Assembly (NCBI RefSeq): GCF_002288325.1
Contig: NZ_CP016780.1
Span: forward strand, 1-64,000
DNA: 64,000 bases
Direction of reading: 5' to 3'
Origin: Candidatus Planktophila lacus
GTDB lineage: Bacteria; Actinomycetota; Actinomycetes; Nanopelagicales; Nanopelagicaceae
In this document: positions 20,551-29,388 of the stretch, in pieces
Position numbering within the stretch: position 1 is the first letter of the stretch
How the letters are laid out: each line of letters begins with the position of its first letter
The notes under the pieces: model-generated
Told to the model about the DNA's origin: nothing
The model's database searches: none
The model's input: only the letters and a program-made list of their open reading frames with translations
Program-made: the position numbers and the translations under genes

Positions 20551-21939
20551 ATGTCTTCGCATTCAGGCTCGGGGTTGCACTTCTCACCTGAGCGCAACTG
20601 GATGAACGACCCAAATGGGTTGATCTTCTATAAAGGTAAATACCACCTCTTCTTCCAACATAACCCTTTCGAAAATATTTGGGGCAATATGTCATGGGGA
20701 CATGCAGTCAGCGAAGATTTGATTAACTGGAAAGAGTTGCCAGTAGCTATTGCCTGCGATGATTCATACGCAATTTTTTCGGGTAGCGCGGTAGTTGATT
20801 ACTTTAATACAACAGGCTTTGGCACTTTAGAAAACCCGGCCATGGTGGCTATCTACACCGCACATAAACACGACGATTCACACCAAGCGCAGGCTTTGGC
20901 ATATAGCCTCGACGAAGGTTTGACCTGGGTTAAATATGAAGGCAATCCGGTTCTTGATTTACAACTAAACCACTTCCGCGATCCAAAAGTGATGTGGGAT
21001 AGAACAACAGAATCTTGGTTAATGGCCATTGTTCTTCCCAAAGAAAGAAAAGTCTCTTTCTATTCATCAAAAGATCTAAAGAATTGGGCGCATTTAAGTG
21101 ACTTTGGCCCAGTTGGCGCCACCGATGGCGATTGGGAATGCCCGGATCTATTTCCTCTATTTGTAGACGGCAATGAAAGCAGTACCAAATGGGTTCTGCT
21201 AATTTCAATTAACCCAGGTGGTTTAACTGGTGGATCCGGAACACAATATTTTATTGGTGACTGGGACGGAAAAGAATTCATTGCCGACGATGTAAAAACT
21301 AATTGGTTAGATTACGGCCGCGACAATTACGCCGGTGTCACATTTAACGACGTACCAAACCAGCGCCGCGTCTTTATCGGATGGATGAACAACTGGGAAT
21401 ATGCACACGGCTTTCCAACATCACCATGGCGCGGAGCGATGACGCTTCCACGCGAGCTAACACTGGTCTCTAAAGATGGAAAGATCTCACTCGCTGCAAA
21501 TCCAGTTGCAGAGCTAGATAACTATCTTGGTGAGAAGCTATCGGCAGGAGACAAATCAGAGCAGTTGCAAATAAAGGCATCTATTTCGACAAGCGAAGGT
21601 CTTTCAACAAAGTTTCGCGTAACCGCAGATGCCGGAAGCTATTTTGAGTTTGGCTATGACGCCAAAAGTAAATCTCTTTTCGTTGATCGCAGCAACGCTT
21701 GGAATGAAATCCCCTCATCCCATATTCATAGCGCACGTCTAACTGGCGATGAAAAGACTTTTGATATCTGCGCAATTGTTGGCAGCGCATCAGTTGAAAT
21801 CTTCGCGGTAGGTGGAACTCTTGTAATAACGGATCTTTTATTTCTATCTGGGGTGAGCCGTAGCGTTTCCTTCGAGATCGCCGAAGGATGCCAGCCACCC
21901 CGTTCGATCGCCGTTCGGGCTATCGCGCCACGCCGTTAA
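20551..21939 (+). CDS. GH32 beta-fructosidase (sucrose hydrolase type)
   Basis: This intracellular glycoside hydrolase family 32 enzyme is likely to split sucrose or short fructans. The 462-residue protein has the nucleophile motif WMNDPNG (Asp20), the transition-state motif FRDP (143-145) and the acid/base motif WECPDL (Glu196). The five-bladed propeller is followed by a C-terminal beta-sandwich from about residue 330. There is no signal peptide, so substrate must enter through a transporter; the ABC genes that follow are the obvious candidate. Whether it prefers sucrose or sucrose-6-phosphate cannot be read from the sequence. Confidence 0.93.
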   Translation: MSSHSGSGLHFSPERNWMNDPNGLIFYKGKYHLFFQHNPFENIWGNMSWGHAVSEDLINWKELPVAIACDDSYAIFSGSAVVDYFNTTGFGTLENPAMVAIYTAHKHDDSHQAQALAYSLDEGLTWVKYEGNPVLDLQLNHFRDPKVMWDRTTESWLMAIVLPKERKVSFYSSKDLKNWAHLSDFGPVGATDGDWECPDLFPLFVDGNESSTKWVLLISINPGGLTGGSGTQYFIGDWDGKEFIADDVKTNWLDYGRDNYAGVTFNDVPNQRRVFIGWMNNWEYAHGFPTSPWRGAMTLPRELTLVSKDGKISLAANPVAELDNYLGEKLSAGDKSEQLQIKASISTSEGLSTKFRVTADAGSYFEFGYDAKSKSLFVDRSNAWNEIPSSHIHSARLTGDEKTFDICAIVGSASVEIFAVGGTLVITDLLFLSGVSRSVSFEIAEGCQPPRSIAVRAIAPRR

Positions 21940-22101
21940 AGCCCCGCATAGCACTGCAAAAACCTGCAAAAAACCCTGAAAATGTCATTACATCGTTACG
22001 AGCAAAGCACCAATTGTCCGATTTTGGGTTGCGCGGCTCGTGTATTTTTCCCCTCAAATCAGTCGGTAACTCTCTGCCGGCTGCCCCTTGAGAGGAAATA
22101 T

Positions 22102-23433
22102 ATGAAGAAGACACAGCTTGGAGCGCTTCTAATCGCTTCAGCAGTTGCACTTTCACTTGTTTCTGTAGCGCCAACTGCTACAGCAGCAACATGTGCAAAG
22201 AAGACAACTGTAACAATGCTCGGAACAATTAAGACTGAAATCCAAGACCAGTTCTTGGCTGCAGCATCTAGCTACAACAAGAGCCAGAGCTGCTACACAC
22301 TTAAGTCGATCCCTGGTGATCGCAACATCACATTCCTTCAGAACGTAACTCCAAAGTACGCTGCTAAGGATGCTCCAACAATTATGTACGACCTACAATT
22401 CATTCCTGAAATGGCTGACAAGGTCATGGACTTGAAGGGTACAAAGCTTGCAAAGCTAACTACCAAGGAACTTCTTTCAGCAGGAAATGTCAACGGTAAG
22501 CAAGTTGGTCTTCCATCAACAGCTGAAGCTTTCGGACTTCTTTACAACAAGAAGGTAATCAAGGCTGCAGGTATCGATGTTACAAAGATCAAGACACGTG
22601 CAGATCTAGAAGCAGCATTTAAGAAGCTTCAAGCACAGGGCAAGAAGTCAATTCACTTCTCAGCTATCTGGTGGTCACTTGGTGCACACTTCACAAACAT
22701 GTTCCACACAACTGCAGGTAAAGACCGTGAGGCTCGCCTTAAGGTTCTAGATTCACTTGTAGATGGAAAGTTGGACCTTACAAAGAATGCAGCATTCAAG
22801 AACTGGATCGCTACATACGACCTTCTAAAGAAGTACAACGGATCACCAGCAAACCTCACAGACACTGAATACGATGCTTCAATTGCAGCACTTGCAAGCG
22901 GAAACTACGGATTCATGTTCCAAGGAAACTGGACAGAGCCAAACTTGATGACAGCAGCAAAGGGAACTGATTTCGGAATCATTAACCTTCCAATGAGCAA
23001 CGATGCAAAGGGATACGGAAACGATTCAATCCCTGTCGGCGTTCCTGGCTACTTCATGATCGATAACGAGCAGTCAACTAAGGCTGAGCGCGATGGCGCA
23101 ATTGACTTCCTTACATGGCTCTACACATCACCTCAGGGACAGCGCTTCGTTGCTGATCCAGTAACTGAAGGTGGAATGGGATTCATCCCGGTATACAAGG
23201 GCTTCAAGACAGAGCCAGCTACAAGCATGTCTCGCGATATCGCGAAGTATGTAAACGCTGGAAAGACTCTTGACTGGATTAACTCTTACTACCCAGGTGG
23301 ACTCCAGGAAGAAGTTGGAAAGGTATCTATGCAGCAGTACTTCACCGACAAGATCAGCTCAGCTGACCTTGCTAAGGCGATTCAGGATGCATGGAAAGGC
23401 AAAGCAAAGACTTGGCGTGGAGAAGCGGCGTAA
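22102..23433 (+). CDS. Sugar ABC transporter substrate-binding protein
   Basis: The 443-residue extracellular binding protein belongs to the family that serves alpha-glucosides and other oligosaccharides. The signal peptide is clear: MKKTQ, a hydrophobic stretch to about residue 28, then a likely TATA/A cleavage. There is no lipobox, which is unusual for a Gram-positive binding protein that needs membrane anchoring. Two cysteines near the mature N-terminus could form a disulfide. The ATG at 22102 is supported by AGAGGAAA (22091-22098) and the signal peptide; the open frame upstream is not used. It heads a unit with two permeases and a GH13 enzyme, and codon use is markedly regular, suggesting high expression. 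Confidence 0.92.
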   Translation: MKKTQLGALLIASAVALSLVSVAPTATAATCAKKTTVTMLGTIKTEIQDQFLAAASSYNKSQSCYTLKSIPGDRNITFLQNVTPKYAAKDAPTIMYDLQFIPEMADKVMDLKGTKLAKLTTKELLSAGNVNGKQVGLPSTAEAFGLLYNKKVIKAAGIDVTKIKTRADLEAAFKKLQAQGKKSIHFSAIWWSLGAHFTNMFHTTAGKDREARLKVLDSLVDGKLDLTKNAAFKNWIATYDLLKKYNGSPANLTDTEYDASIAALASGNYGFMFQGNWTEPNLMTAAKGTDFGIINLPMSNDAKGYGNDSIPVGVPGYFMIDNEQSTKAERDGAIDFLTWLYTSPQGQRFVADPVTEGGMGFIPVYKGFKTEPATSMSRDIAKYVNAGKTLDWINSYYPGGLQEEVGKVSMQQYFTDKISSADLAKAIQDAWKGKAKTWRGEAA

Positions 23434-23472
23434 TTTCGCTTCCACCACTTTTAAGTCAAACAAGAAGTAAAT

Positions 23473-23514
23473 AAAATCATCCTGAGGCGAGGAAACTCGC
23501 CTCAGGATGATTTT
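23473..23514 (+). terminator. 19-bp GAAA-loop hairpin between binding protein and permeases
   Basis: The left arm (23473-23491) and right arm (23496-23514) are perfect complements over 19 bp. They are closed by the tetraloop GAAA and end in TTTT, with CTTC following. The hairpin lies 39 bases after the binding-protein stop and 30 bases before the permease start. It would stop most transcripts and protect the upstream message 3' end, giving many binding-protein mRNAs per permease mRNA. Confidence 0.88.
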
Positions 23515-23544
23515 CTTCAAGTGAAAAAGAATTAGGAGATCCAA

Positions 23545-24414
23545 GTGAGAAAAGCAAGGTCATTGAAGAAATTCATGAAGTTTGCTGCCCTGCCACTTGC
23601 AATCTTTACAGTCGTTCTTGTAGTTCCTTTTGTGAATGGTTTCTATTACACCTTCACCGATTGGGATGGATTTAAAGTCGATAAGTTTGTTGGGTTTAGC
23701 AATTATGCAGAGTCATTTGCAGATCCAAAATTTTGGACAACTCTTCGATTTACAGGGCTCTTCGTTGTCGTCTCTCTAGTTTTAGTAAATGTAGTGGCCT
23801 TCGGACTTGCACTCATCGTTACTTCGAACTTACGAAGCCGAAACTTTCTTCGCACCCTATTCTTTGTGCCAAACCTCGTGGGCGGTGTAGTCCTCGGTGT
23901 TATTTGGCAATTTATTTTTAATAGCGCAATTGTCGCCCTGGCAAATAAATACGATTGGGAGCTCTTTAAACAATCGTGGCTGCAAGATACAAATAAAGCA
24001 TTTTGGGCGCTGATCATCGTTACCGTTTGGCAATCATCTGGCTACATGATGATTGTTTACATAACGGGGCTAGTTTCAATTGAAAACGATGTTCTTGAAG
24101 CATCGCAGATTGACGGAGCCTCCCCTCTAAGAACTCTTTTTGCAATCAAGATTCCTTTGATGGCCCAAGCCTTTACCATCGCGCTCTTTTTGACGCTGCG
24201 AGGGGGCTTCATGGCTTATGACGTGAACGTTGCACTAACCGAAGGCGGACCGTTCCGCACAACTGAATTGATTTCTCTGCACATCTTCCAAGATGCTTTC
24301 GGCGAAGGAAACTTTGGTACCGGTCAATCAAAGGCTGTCATCATGTTCATCGTTGTTGCACTTGCCGCCCTGGTTCAAGTAACAATCTCTAAGAGATACG
24401 AGGTCCAGCGATGA
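23545..24414 (+). CDS. Sugar ABC transporter permease 1 (MalF type)
   Basis: The 289-residue inner-membrane permease has six or so helices and the EAA-loop motif LEASQIDGASPLRTLFAIKIPLM, which docks with the ATPase. The start is GTG after AGGAGAT (23534-23540). It overlaps the next permease by 4 bases. It pairs with the downstream permease to form the channel for the binding protein encoded at 22102. Confidence 0.94.
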   Translation: MRKARSLKKFMKFAALPLAIFTVVLVVPFVNGFYYTFTDWDGFKVDKFVGFSNYAESFADPKFWTTLRFTGLFVVVSLVLVNVVAFGLALIVTSNLRSRNFLRTLFFVPNLVGGVVLGVIWQFIFNSAIVALANKYDWELFKQSWLQDTNKAFWALIIVTVWQSSGYMMIVYITGLVSIENDVLEASQIDGASPLRTLFAIKIPLMAQAFTIALFLTLRGGFMAYDVNVALTEGGPFRTTELISLHIFQDAFGEGNFGTGQSKAVIMFIVVALAALVQVTISKRYEVQR

Positions 24415-25235
24415 ATACCCGCGCACGTTGGGGCAGGCGAGCCACCTTCGCAATTGGGATTACCTTGGGCTTTGCTTATGTCTTCCCATTCTTCTTAGTC
24501 TTCGTTAACGCACTCAAGCTCAAATATGACATCTTGGCTAACCCATTAGCCCTGCCAGTAACAATTACTTGGGAGAACTTCCAACAGGCATACACCAAAA
24601 TGGAGTTCTTCCGATCACTCACTAACTCACTCATCATTACAGTGTTTAGCGTTTCACTTCTTATTATTTCCTCATCGATGTTGGCCTATTACTTAGCTCG
24701 CACAAAATCAAAACCATCGAAGTACATTTTCTTGGTACTTGTCGCTTCCATGATCGTGCCATTCCAAGCGCTGATGATTCCATTTATCTCTCGATTCGCT
24801 CCATTCGTCTCCATAAATAACCGAGCTGCGCTGATCTTCTTCTATATTGGATTCGGAACTGCACTATCTACATTTTTATATCATGGCTTCATCACAACGA
24901 TCCCAACCGAGATCGATGAAGCGGCATCCATTGATGGAGCATCAGATATGGTCGCATTCTGGAAAATCATCTTCCCAATGATGCGTCCAATTACCGCAAC
25001 CGTTGCAATTATCAATGCGCTCTGGATTTGGAACGACTTCCTATTGCCGCGCCTAGTTCTTACCCAAGAAACGCAGACGCTGCCACTTTCTACCTACCTC
25101 TTCTACGGCCAGTACTCTATTGAGTATGGACAAGCTATGGCAGGGCTTGCACTTGCAGTTATTCCAATTTTGGCCTTCTACTTAGTTCTACAGAAGCAAT
25201 TTATCTCCGGTATTGCCGCCGGCGCCGTTAAGTAA
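24411..25235 (+). CDS. Sugar ABC transporter permease 2 (MalG type)
   Basis: The 274-residue partner permease has the EAA loop IDEAASIDGASDMVAFWKII and about six helices. The ATG overlaps the stop of the first permease (ATGA). No ATP-binding subunit follows. In many actinobacteria a shared MsiK-type ATPase encoded elsewhere energises several sugar importers, and this is the likely arrangement here. Confidence 0.94.
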   Translation: MNTRARWGRRATFAIGITLGFAYVFPFFLVFVNALKLKYDILANPLALPVTITWENFQQAYTKMEFFRSLTNSLIITVFSVSLLIISSSMLAYYLARTKSKPSKYIFLVLVASMIVPFQALMIPFISRFAPFVSINNRAALIFFYIGFGTALSTFLYHGFITTIPTEIDEAASIDGASDMVAFWKIIFPMMRPITATVAIINALWIWNDFLLPRLVLTQETQTLPLSTYLFYGQYSIEYGQAMAGLALAVIPILAFYLVLQKQFISGIAAGAVK

Positions 25236-25262
25236 TTCGTAAATAAAAAGAGAAAGAGAAAA

Positions 25263-26957
25263 ATGTCTTTATCTAAAGATAAAAATTGGTGGCGTCAGGC
25301 TGTCGTCTATCAGATCTATCCGCGTTCATTTAAAGATTCAAATGGCGATGGTCTCGGTGATATCAAAGGCATTACCTCAAAGATCGATTACCTATCTTCA
25401 CTAAGCCTTGATGCCGTTTGGTTATCACCTTTCTATCCATCAGCACTTGTAGATGGCGGTTACGATGTTGACGATTACCGCGATGTTGATCCAAAACTTG
25501 GTTCACTTGCAGACTTTGACGAGATGCTCACAAAACTACATGCAGCCGGAATCCGTATCTTTGTAGATATTGTCCCTAACCACTCTTCAAATTTGCATCT
25601 TTGGTTTAAAGAAGCGCTAGCCGCAGAGCCTGGTTCTGCAGCGCGAAATCGCTATATTTTCCGCGATGGCAAGGGCGCTAATGGCGAACTTCCACCAACT
25701 GATTGGCCTTCACACTTTGCGCCAAGTGCTTGGACCCACGAATCCAAAATGGGCGGCAAGCACAACCAGTGGTACTGCCACTTATTCGCACCAGAACAAC
25801 CTGATTGGAACTGGGATAACCGCGAGATCGAAGAAGATTTCTTAAAGACCCTTAAGTTCTGGGCAGATCGCGGCGTAGATGGTTTCCGTATCGATGTTGC
25901 ACACGCAATGAAGAAAGATTTATCAGAACCACTTAAGAGCCAACCACGTTTTGCTAGCCATAAAGAGCTCGATGCGGCTAAAGGCACCAACGTGTTATTT
26001 GACCGCAACGAAGTTCATGAAGTTTATAAAGAATGGCGCAAGCTATTTAACCAATATGACCCACCACGCGTTGCCGTTGCAGAAGCAAATGTTTCAGCAG
26101 AAGCTCTCGTTAAATACGCCAGCACCGATGAACTCGGCCAGAGCTTTAACTTCGAATTCTTGGATGCCGCATTTAACGCATATGAATTCAAAACAATTAT
26201 CGATCGCGCACTGGGTTATGCCAAGAAAAATGGTTCATCAACTACCTGGTGTTTAAATAACCACGATCAGATGCGTCCGGCGACAAAGTTTGGTCTGCTG
26301 CCAACAGTCGACCGCATTCGTTGGCGCAACTCAAACGGAACATCAAGTCCACTCGATGAAAAACTCGGAACCCAATCTGCAGTTGCTGCATCGATGTTGA
26401 TCATGGCACTTCCTGGCTGCACATATATCTACCAAGGCGAAGAACTCGGAATCCACGAAGTTATGGATATCCCTGAAGATCAGATCCAAGATCCGCAGTA
26501 CCTGCGCAACCTAAAAGCAGATAAGGGTCGCGACGGATGCCGTGTCCCACTTCCTTGGACAAAGAGCGGTTCATCATTTGGATTCGGCGATGGTGGAGCG
26601 CATCTGCCACAACCAAAGAACTTTGGCGACTACTCAATTGAAGTTGAAAGCGCCGATCCAAGCTCACCACTTTCAATTTTCCGCAAAGCTTTGGCGCTTC
26701 GCAAAAACTTGATCACCGCAGAAGAGATCACCTGGCACGAGACCGGTGACAACTCAGTTCTGCACTTCTCCCGCCCAAATGGTCTGCACTGCATCACCAA
26801 CTTCGGCCGCAACTATTACAACTTCGACGGCATCGGCGAAGTCATCCACGCATCTGGCCCCTTAGCCGAAAAGGGCGTTTATCTCGTCCACGGCATTGAA
26901 ACCACCGGCAACGATCTGCCACCAGCGACCACGGTCTGGGTCCGCTCCTTCCGCTAG
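25263..26957 (+). CDS. GH13 alpha-glucosidase
   Basis: The 564-residue (beta/alpha)8 enzyme of family GH13 has region I DIVPNHSS (102-109), the nucleophile Asp211 in GFRIDVAHAM, the acid/base Glu274 in AVAEAN, and the His-Asp pair of NNHDQ (334-335). The overall pattern, with QIYPRSFKDSNGDGLGD at the start, is that of oligosaccharide-acting alpha-glucosidases rather than amylases. It has no signal peptide and lies 27 bases after the permease gene, so it should cut imported alpha-glucosides (for example sucrose, maltose or trehalose) in the cytoplasm. The exact linkage preference is uncertain; trehalose synthase or sucrose isomerase relatives are alternatives. Confidence 0.93.
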   Translation: MSLSKDKNWWRQAVVYQIYPRSFKDSNGDGLGDIKGITSKIDYLSSLSLDAVWLSPFYPSALVDGGYDVDDYRDVDPKLGSLADFDEMLTKLHAAGIRIFVDIVPNHSSNLHLWFKEALAAEPGSAARNRYIFRDGKGANGELPPTDWPSHFAPSAWTHESKMGGKHNQWYCHLFAPEQPDWNWDNREIEEDFLKTLKFWADRGVDGFRIDVAHAMKKDLSEPLKSQPRFASHKELDAAKGTNVLFDRNEVHEVYKEWRKLFNQYDPPRVAVAEANVSAEALVKYASTDELGQSFNFEFLDAAFNAYEFKTIIDRALGYAKKNGSSTTWCLNNHDQMRPATKFGLLPTVDRIRWRNSNGTSSPLDEKLGTQSAVAASMLIMALPGCTYIYQGEELGIHEVMDIPEDQIQDPQYLRNLKADKGRDGCRVPLPWTKSGSSFGFGDGGAHLPQPKNFGDYSIEVESADPSSPLSIFRKALALRKNLITAEEITWHETGDNSVLHFSRPNGLHCITNFGRNYYNFDGIGEVIHASGPLAEKGVYLVHGIETTGNDLPPATTVWVRSFR

Positions 26958-27073
26958 CCCCAATCCAGCCCGCCTGTTTTGCAATGTAATAGATATGTAT
27001 ATGTAGACTCACGCCCATCTTCGCGTCCTTACCCTCGAAAAGGACGCACTGACTCTCCAACGGAGGAGAACCC

Positions 27074-29359
27074 ATGCGAGCATCTGCCGCCCTGTCCAAT
27101 GTGCAAGTAACCGGCGCAAACCTAAATATCACCTACGTGGTCCTAGCGATTTCACTTCTCGCTCTTGCGATCGCCTGGGTTCTACGCGCCCAAGTTCTCG
27201 CTGCCAGCGAAGGCACAGAAAAGATGCGCGAAATCGCAGCTGCTGTGCAAGAAGGCGCTGCTGCATACCTTGCGCGCCAGTTCCGCACACTTTCATATTT
27301 CGTAGGAATCGTTTTCTTCCTACTCTTCGCACTTCCTGCTGACACAACTTCAATCCGCGTCGGCCGTTCACTCTTCTTCCTTATGGGCGCAGGTTTCTCT
27401 GCACTCGTTGGTTACAACGGAATGTGGCTCGCAGTTCGCGCAAACGTGCGCGTTGCTGAAGCTGCTCGTCAGAAGAACGCAGAAAAGGCAGTGCAGATCG
27501 CATTCCGCACCGGCGGCGTTGTCGGTATGACAACAGTTGGTCTCGGACTTATTGGTGCAGCTGGCGCAGTTGTTATCTTCCGCGAAAACGCACCAACCGT
27601 TCTTGAAGGATTCGGTTTCGGCGCAGCGATGCTCGCAATGTTTATGCGCGTCGGCGGCGGAATCTTTACCAAGGCAGCAGATGTCGGAGCTGACCTTGTC
27701 GGTAAAGTTGAAAAGAATATTCCTGAAGATGACCCACGCAACGCAGCAACAATTGCAGATAACGTCGGCGATAACGTTGGTGACTGCGCTGGTATGGCTG
27801 CAGACTTGTTCGAGTCATATGCCGTAACACTTGTTGCCGCACTTATCTTGGGTAAGGCTGCTTTCGGTAACGAAGGTTTGATCTACCCATTGATCGTTCC
27901 TGCAATCGGTATCGTCACTGCAGTTATCGGTATCTTCCTCACCAAGATGCGTTCAACAGATAAGTCAGCAATGGCTGCTATCAACCGCTCATTCTTCTTA
28001 TCAGCAGTTATTTCTGCTGGTTTAACTGGTCTTGCAACATTTACATACCTACCTGCAAAGTTTGATCAACTTACAAACTTCTCTCCAAAGGTTCTTGAAG
28101 AAGCAGGAAATATCAACCCACGCGTGCTTGCATTTGGCGCTGTATTAATCGGTATCGCACTAGCTGCAGCAATTCAGGTTCTAACTGGCTTCTTTACCGA
28201 AGTTGGAAAGCGCCCAGTAAACGATGTTTCTGCTTCATCTCAAACAGGTGCAGCAACCGTTATTTTGGCTGGTATCTCAGTTGGCTTCGAATCAGCTGTT
28301 TACTCAGCGATTTTGATCGCAGCCGCAGTATTCGGCGCATTTTTACTCGGTGGCGGATCAATCGTCTTGTCACTCTTTGCAATCGCAATCGCAGGTACCG
28401 GTTTGCTAACAACAGTTGGCGTAATCGTTGCGATGGATACATTTGGTCCGATCTCAGATAACGCACAAGGCATCGCTGAAATGTCAGGCGATGTTAAGGG
28501 CGAAGGCGCACAGATCCTTACCTCACTAGACGCAGTTGGTAACACAACTAAGGCGATCACTAAGGGAATTGCAATCGCTACTGCAGTACTTGCCGCAACC
28601 GCGTTGTTCGGTGCATTCACCGATGCAATCAAGGAAGCAGTTATCAAGGCTGTTGGCGAAGGCCAAGAAGTTGCACTTCAATACCAAGGCGTTCTCGATG
28701 TTGCAGATCCACGTAACCTCGTTGGTCTAATCATCGGCGCCGCAGTTGTATTCCTCTTCTCCGGTCTTGCAATCAACGCAGTTTCTCGCGCAGCAGGTGC
28801 CGTGGTTATGGAAGTTCGTAACCAATTCAAACTTCACCCAGGAATTATGAAGGGCACTGAAAAGCCTGAATACGGCCGCGTTGTTGATATCTGTACTCGC
28901 GATTCACTACGCGAGCTTGCAACACCAGGACTTCTTGCAGTGATGGCACCAATCGCAGTCGGCTTCGGTCTCGGCGTTGGAGCACTCGGTGCATACCTTG
29001 CAGGTGCAATCGGCACCGGAACACTTATGGCTGTCTTCCTTTCAAACTCAGGCGGAGCTTGGGATAACGCGAAGAAGATGGTCGAAGATGGAAATTACGG
29101 CGGCAAGGGCTCAGATGCTCATGCTGCAACCATTGTTGGTGACACTGTCGGAGATCCATTTAAGGACACCGCCGGTCCTGCAATCAACCCACTTATCAAG
29201 GTTATGAACCTCGTTGGTCTCTTGATTACACCTGCAATCGTTGGCTTCGCACTTCCAACACAGCAGTCAACATCGTTGATCATCGCACTCGTTGCAGTTG
29301 TTTTGATTATCGGCGCGTTAATTCGCAGCCGTCGCCAAGCAACTTCAATCGAGTACTAA
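27074..29359 (+). CDS. hppA: Membrane-bound proton-pumping pyrophosphatase (K+-independent)
   Basis: This enzyme couples pyrophosphate hydrolysis to proton export. The 761-residue protein has about 16 helices and the substrate motifs EGAAAYLARQ, DNVGDNVGDCAGMAADLFESY-type loop, and GDTVGDPFKDTAGP. The sequence GNTTKAITKG has Lys where potassium-dependent members have Ala (GNTTA), which marks the K+-independent class. GGAGGA at 27062-27067 supports the ATG. It would let a streamlined cell recover energy from biosynthetic pyrophosphate. Confidence 0.97.
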   Translation: MRASAALSNVQVTGANLNITYVVLAISLLALAIAWVLRAQVLAASEGTEKMREIAAAVQEGAAAYLARQFRTLSYFVGIVFFLLFALPADTTSIRVGRSLFFLMGAGFSALVGYNGMWLAVRANVRVAEAARQKNAEKAVQIAFRTGGVVGMTTVGLGLIGAAGAVVIFRENAPTVLEGFGFGAAMLAMFMRVGGGIFTKAADVGADLVGKVEKNIPEDDPRNAATIADNVGDNVGDCAGMAADLFESYAVTLVAALILGKAAFGNEGLIYPLIVPAIGIVTAVIGIFLTKMRSTDKSAMAAINRSFFLSAVISAGLTGLATFTYLPAKFDQLTNFSPKVLEEAGNINPRVLAFGAVLIGIALAAAIQVLTGFFTEVGKRPVNDVSASSQTGAATVILAGISVGFESAVYSAILIAAAVFGAFLLGGGSIVLSLFAIAIAGTGLLTTVGVIVAMDTFGPISDNAQGIAEMSGDVKGEGAQILTSLDAVGNTTKAITKGIAIATAVLAATALFGAFTDAIKEAVIKAVGEGQEVALQYQGVLDVADPRNLVGLIIGAAVVFLFSGLAINAVSRAAGAVVMEVRNQFKLHPGIMKGTEKPEYGRVVDICTRDSLRELATPGLLAVMAPIAVGFGLGVGALGAYLAGAIGTGTLMAVFLSNSGGAWDNAKKMVEDGNYGGKGSDAHAATIVGDTVGDPFKDTAGPAINPLIKVMNLVGLLITPAIVGFALPTQQSTSLIIALVAVVLIIGALIRSRRQATSIEY

Positions 29360-29382
29360 GAGATTTACTTCCCCACTCTTAG
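29356..29382 (+). promoter_or_regulatory. Hairpin overlapping topA ribosome-binding site
   Basis: CTAAGAG (29356-29362) pairs with CTCTTAG (29376-29382) over 13 bases. The right arm includes the first bases of TAGGACG, the only purine-rich site before the topA ATG at 29389. The left arm contains the hppA stop codon. Ribosomes finishing hppA would open the stem, so translation of topA could be coupled to hppA. The stem is only 7 bp. Confidence 0.35.
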
Positions 29383-29388
29383 GACGAA

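Noticed and set aside
20528-20695. 56-residue N-terminal extension of the DedA protein
   Set aside because: It would read through the start of the divergent GH32 gene and has no DedA-like or membrane sequence.
21982-22101. 40-residue extension before the sugar-binding protein
   Set aside because: It would bury the signal peptide; the ribosome site and signal peptide support ATG 22102.
22030-22101. Possible riboswitch or operator in the leader of the sugar-binding protein
   Set aside because: Only short, wobble-containing pairings (CGGTA/TGCCG, CTCAA/TTGAG) were found; no known motif was recognised.
26958-27073. Promoter for hppA (TTTTGC, 17 bases, TATGTA)
   Set aside because: The hexamers are weak matches in an AT-rich stretch and several alternative spacings are equally good, so no call is made.
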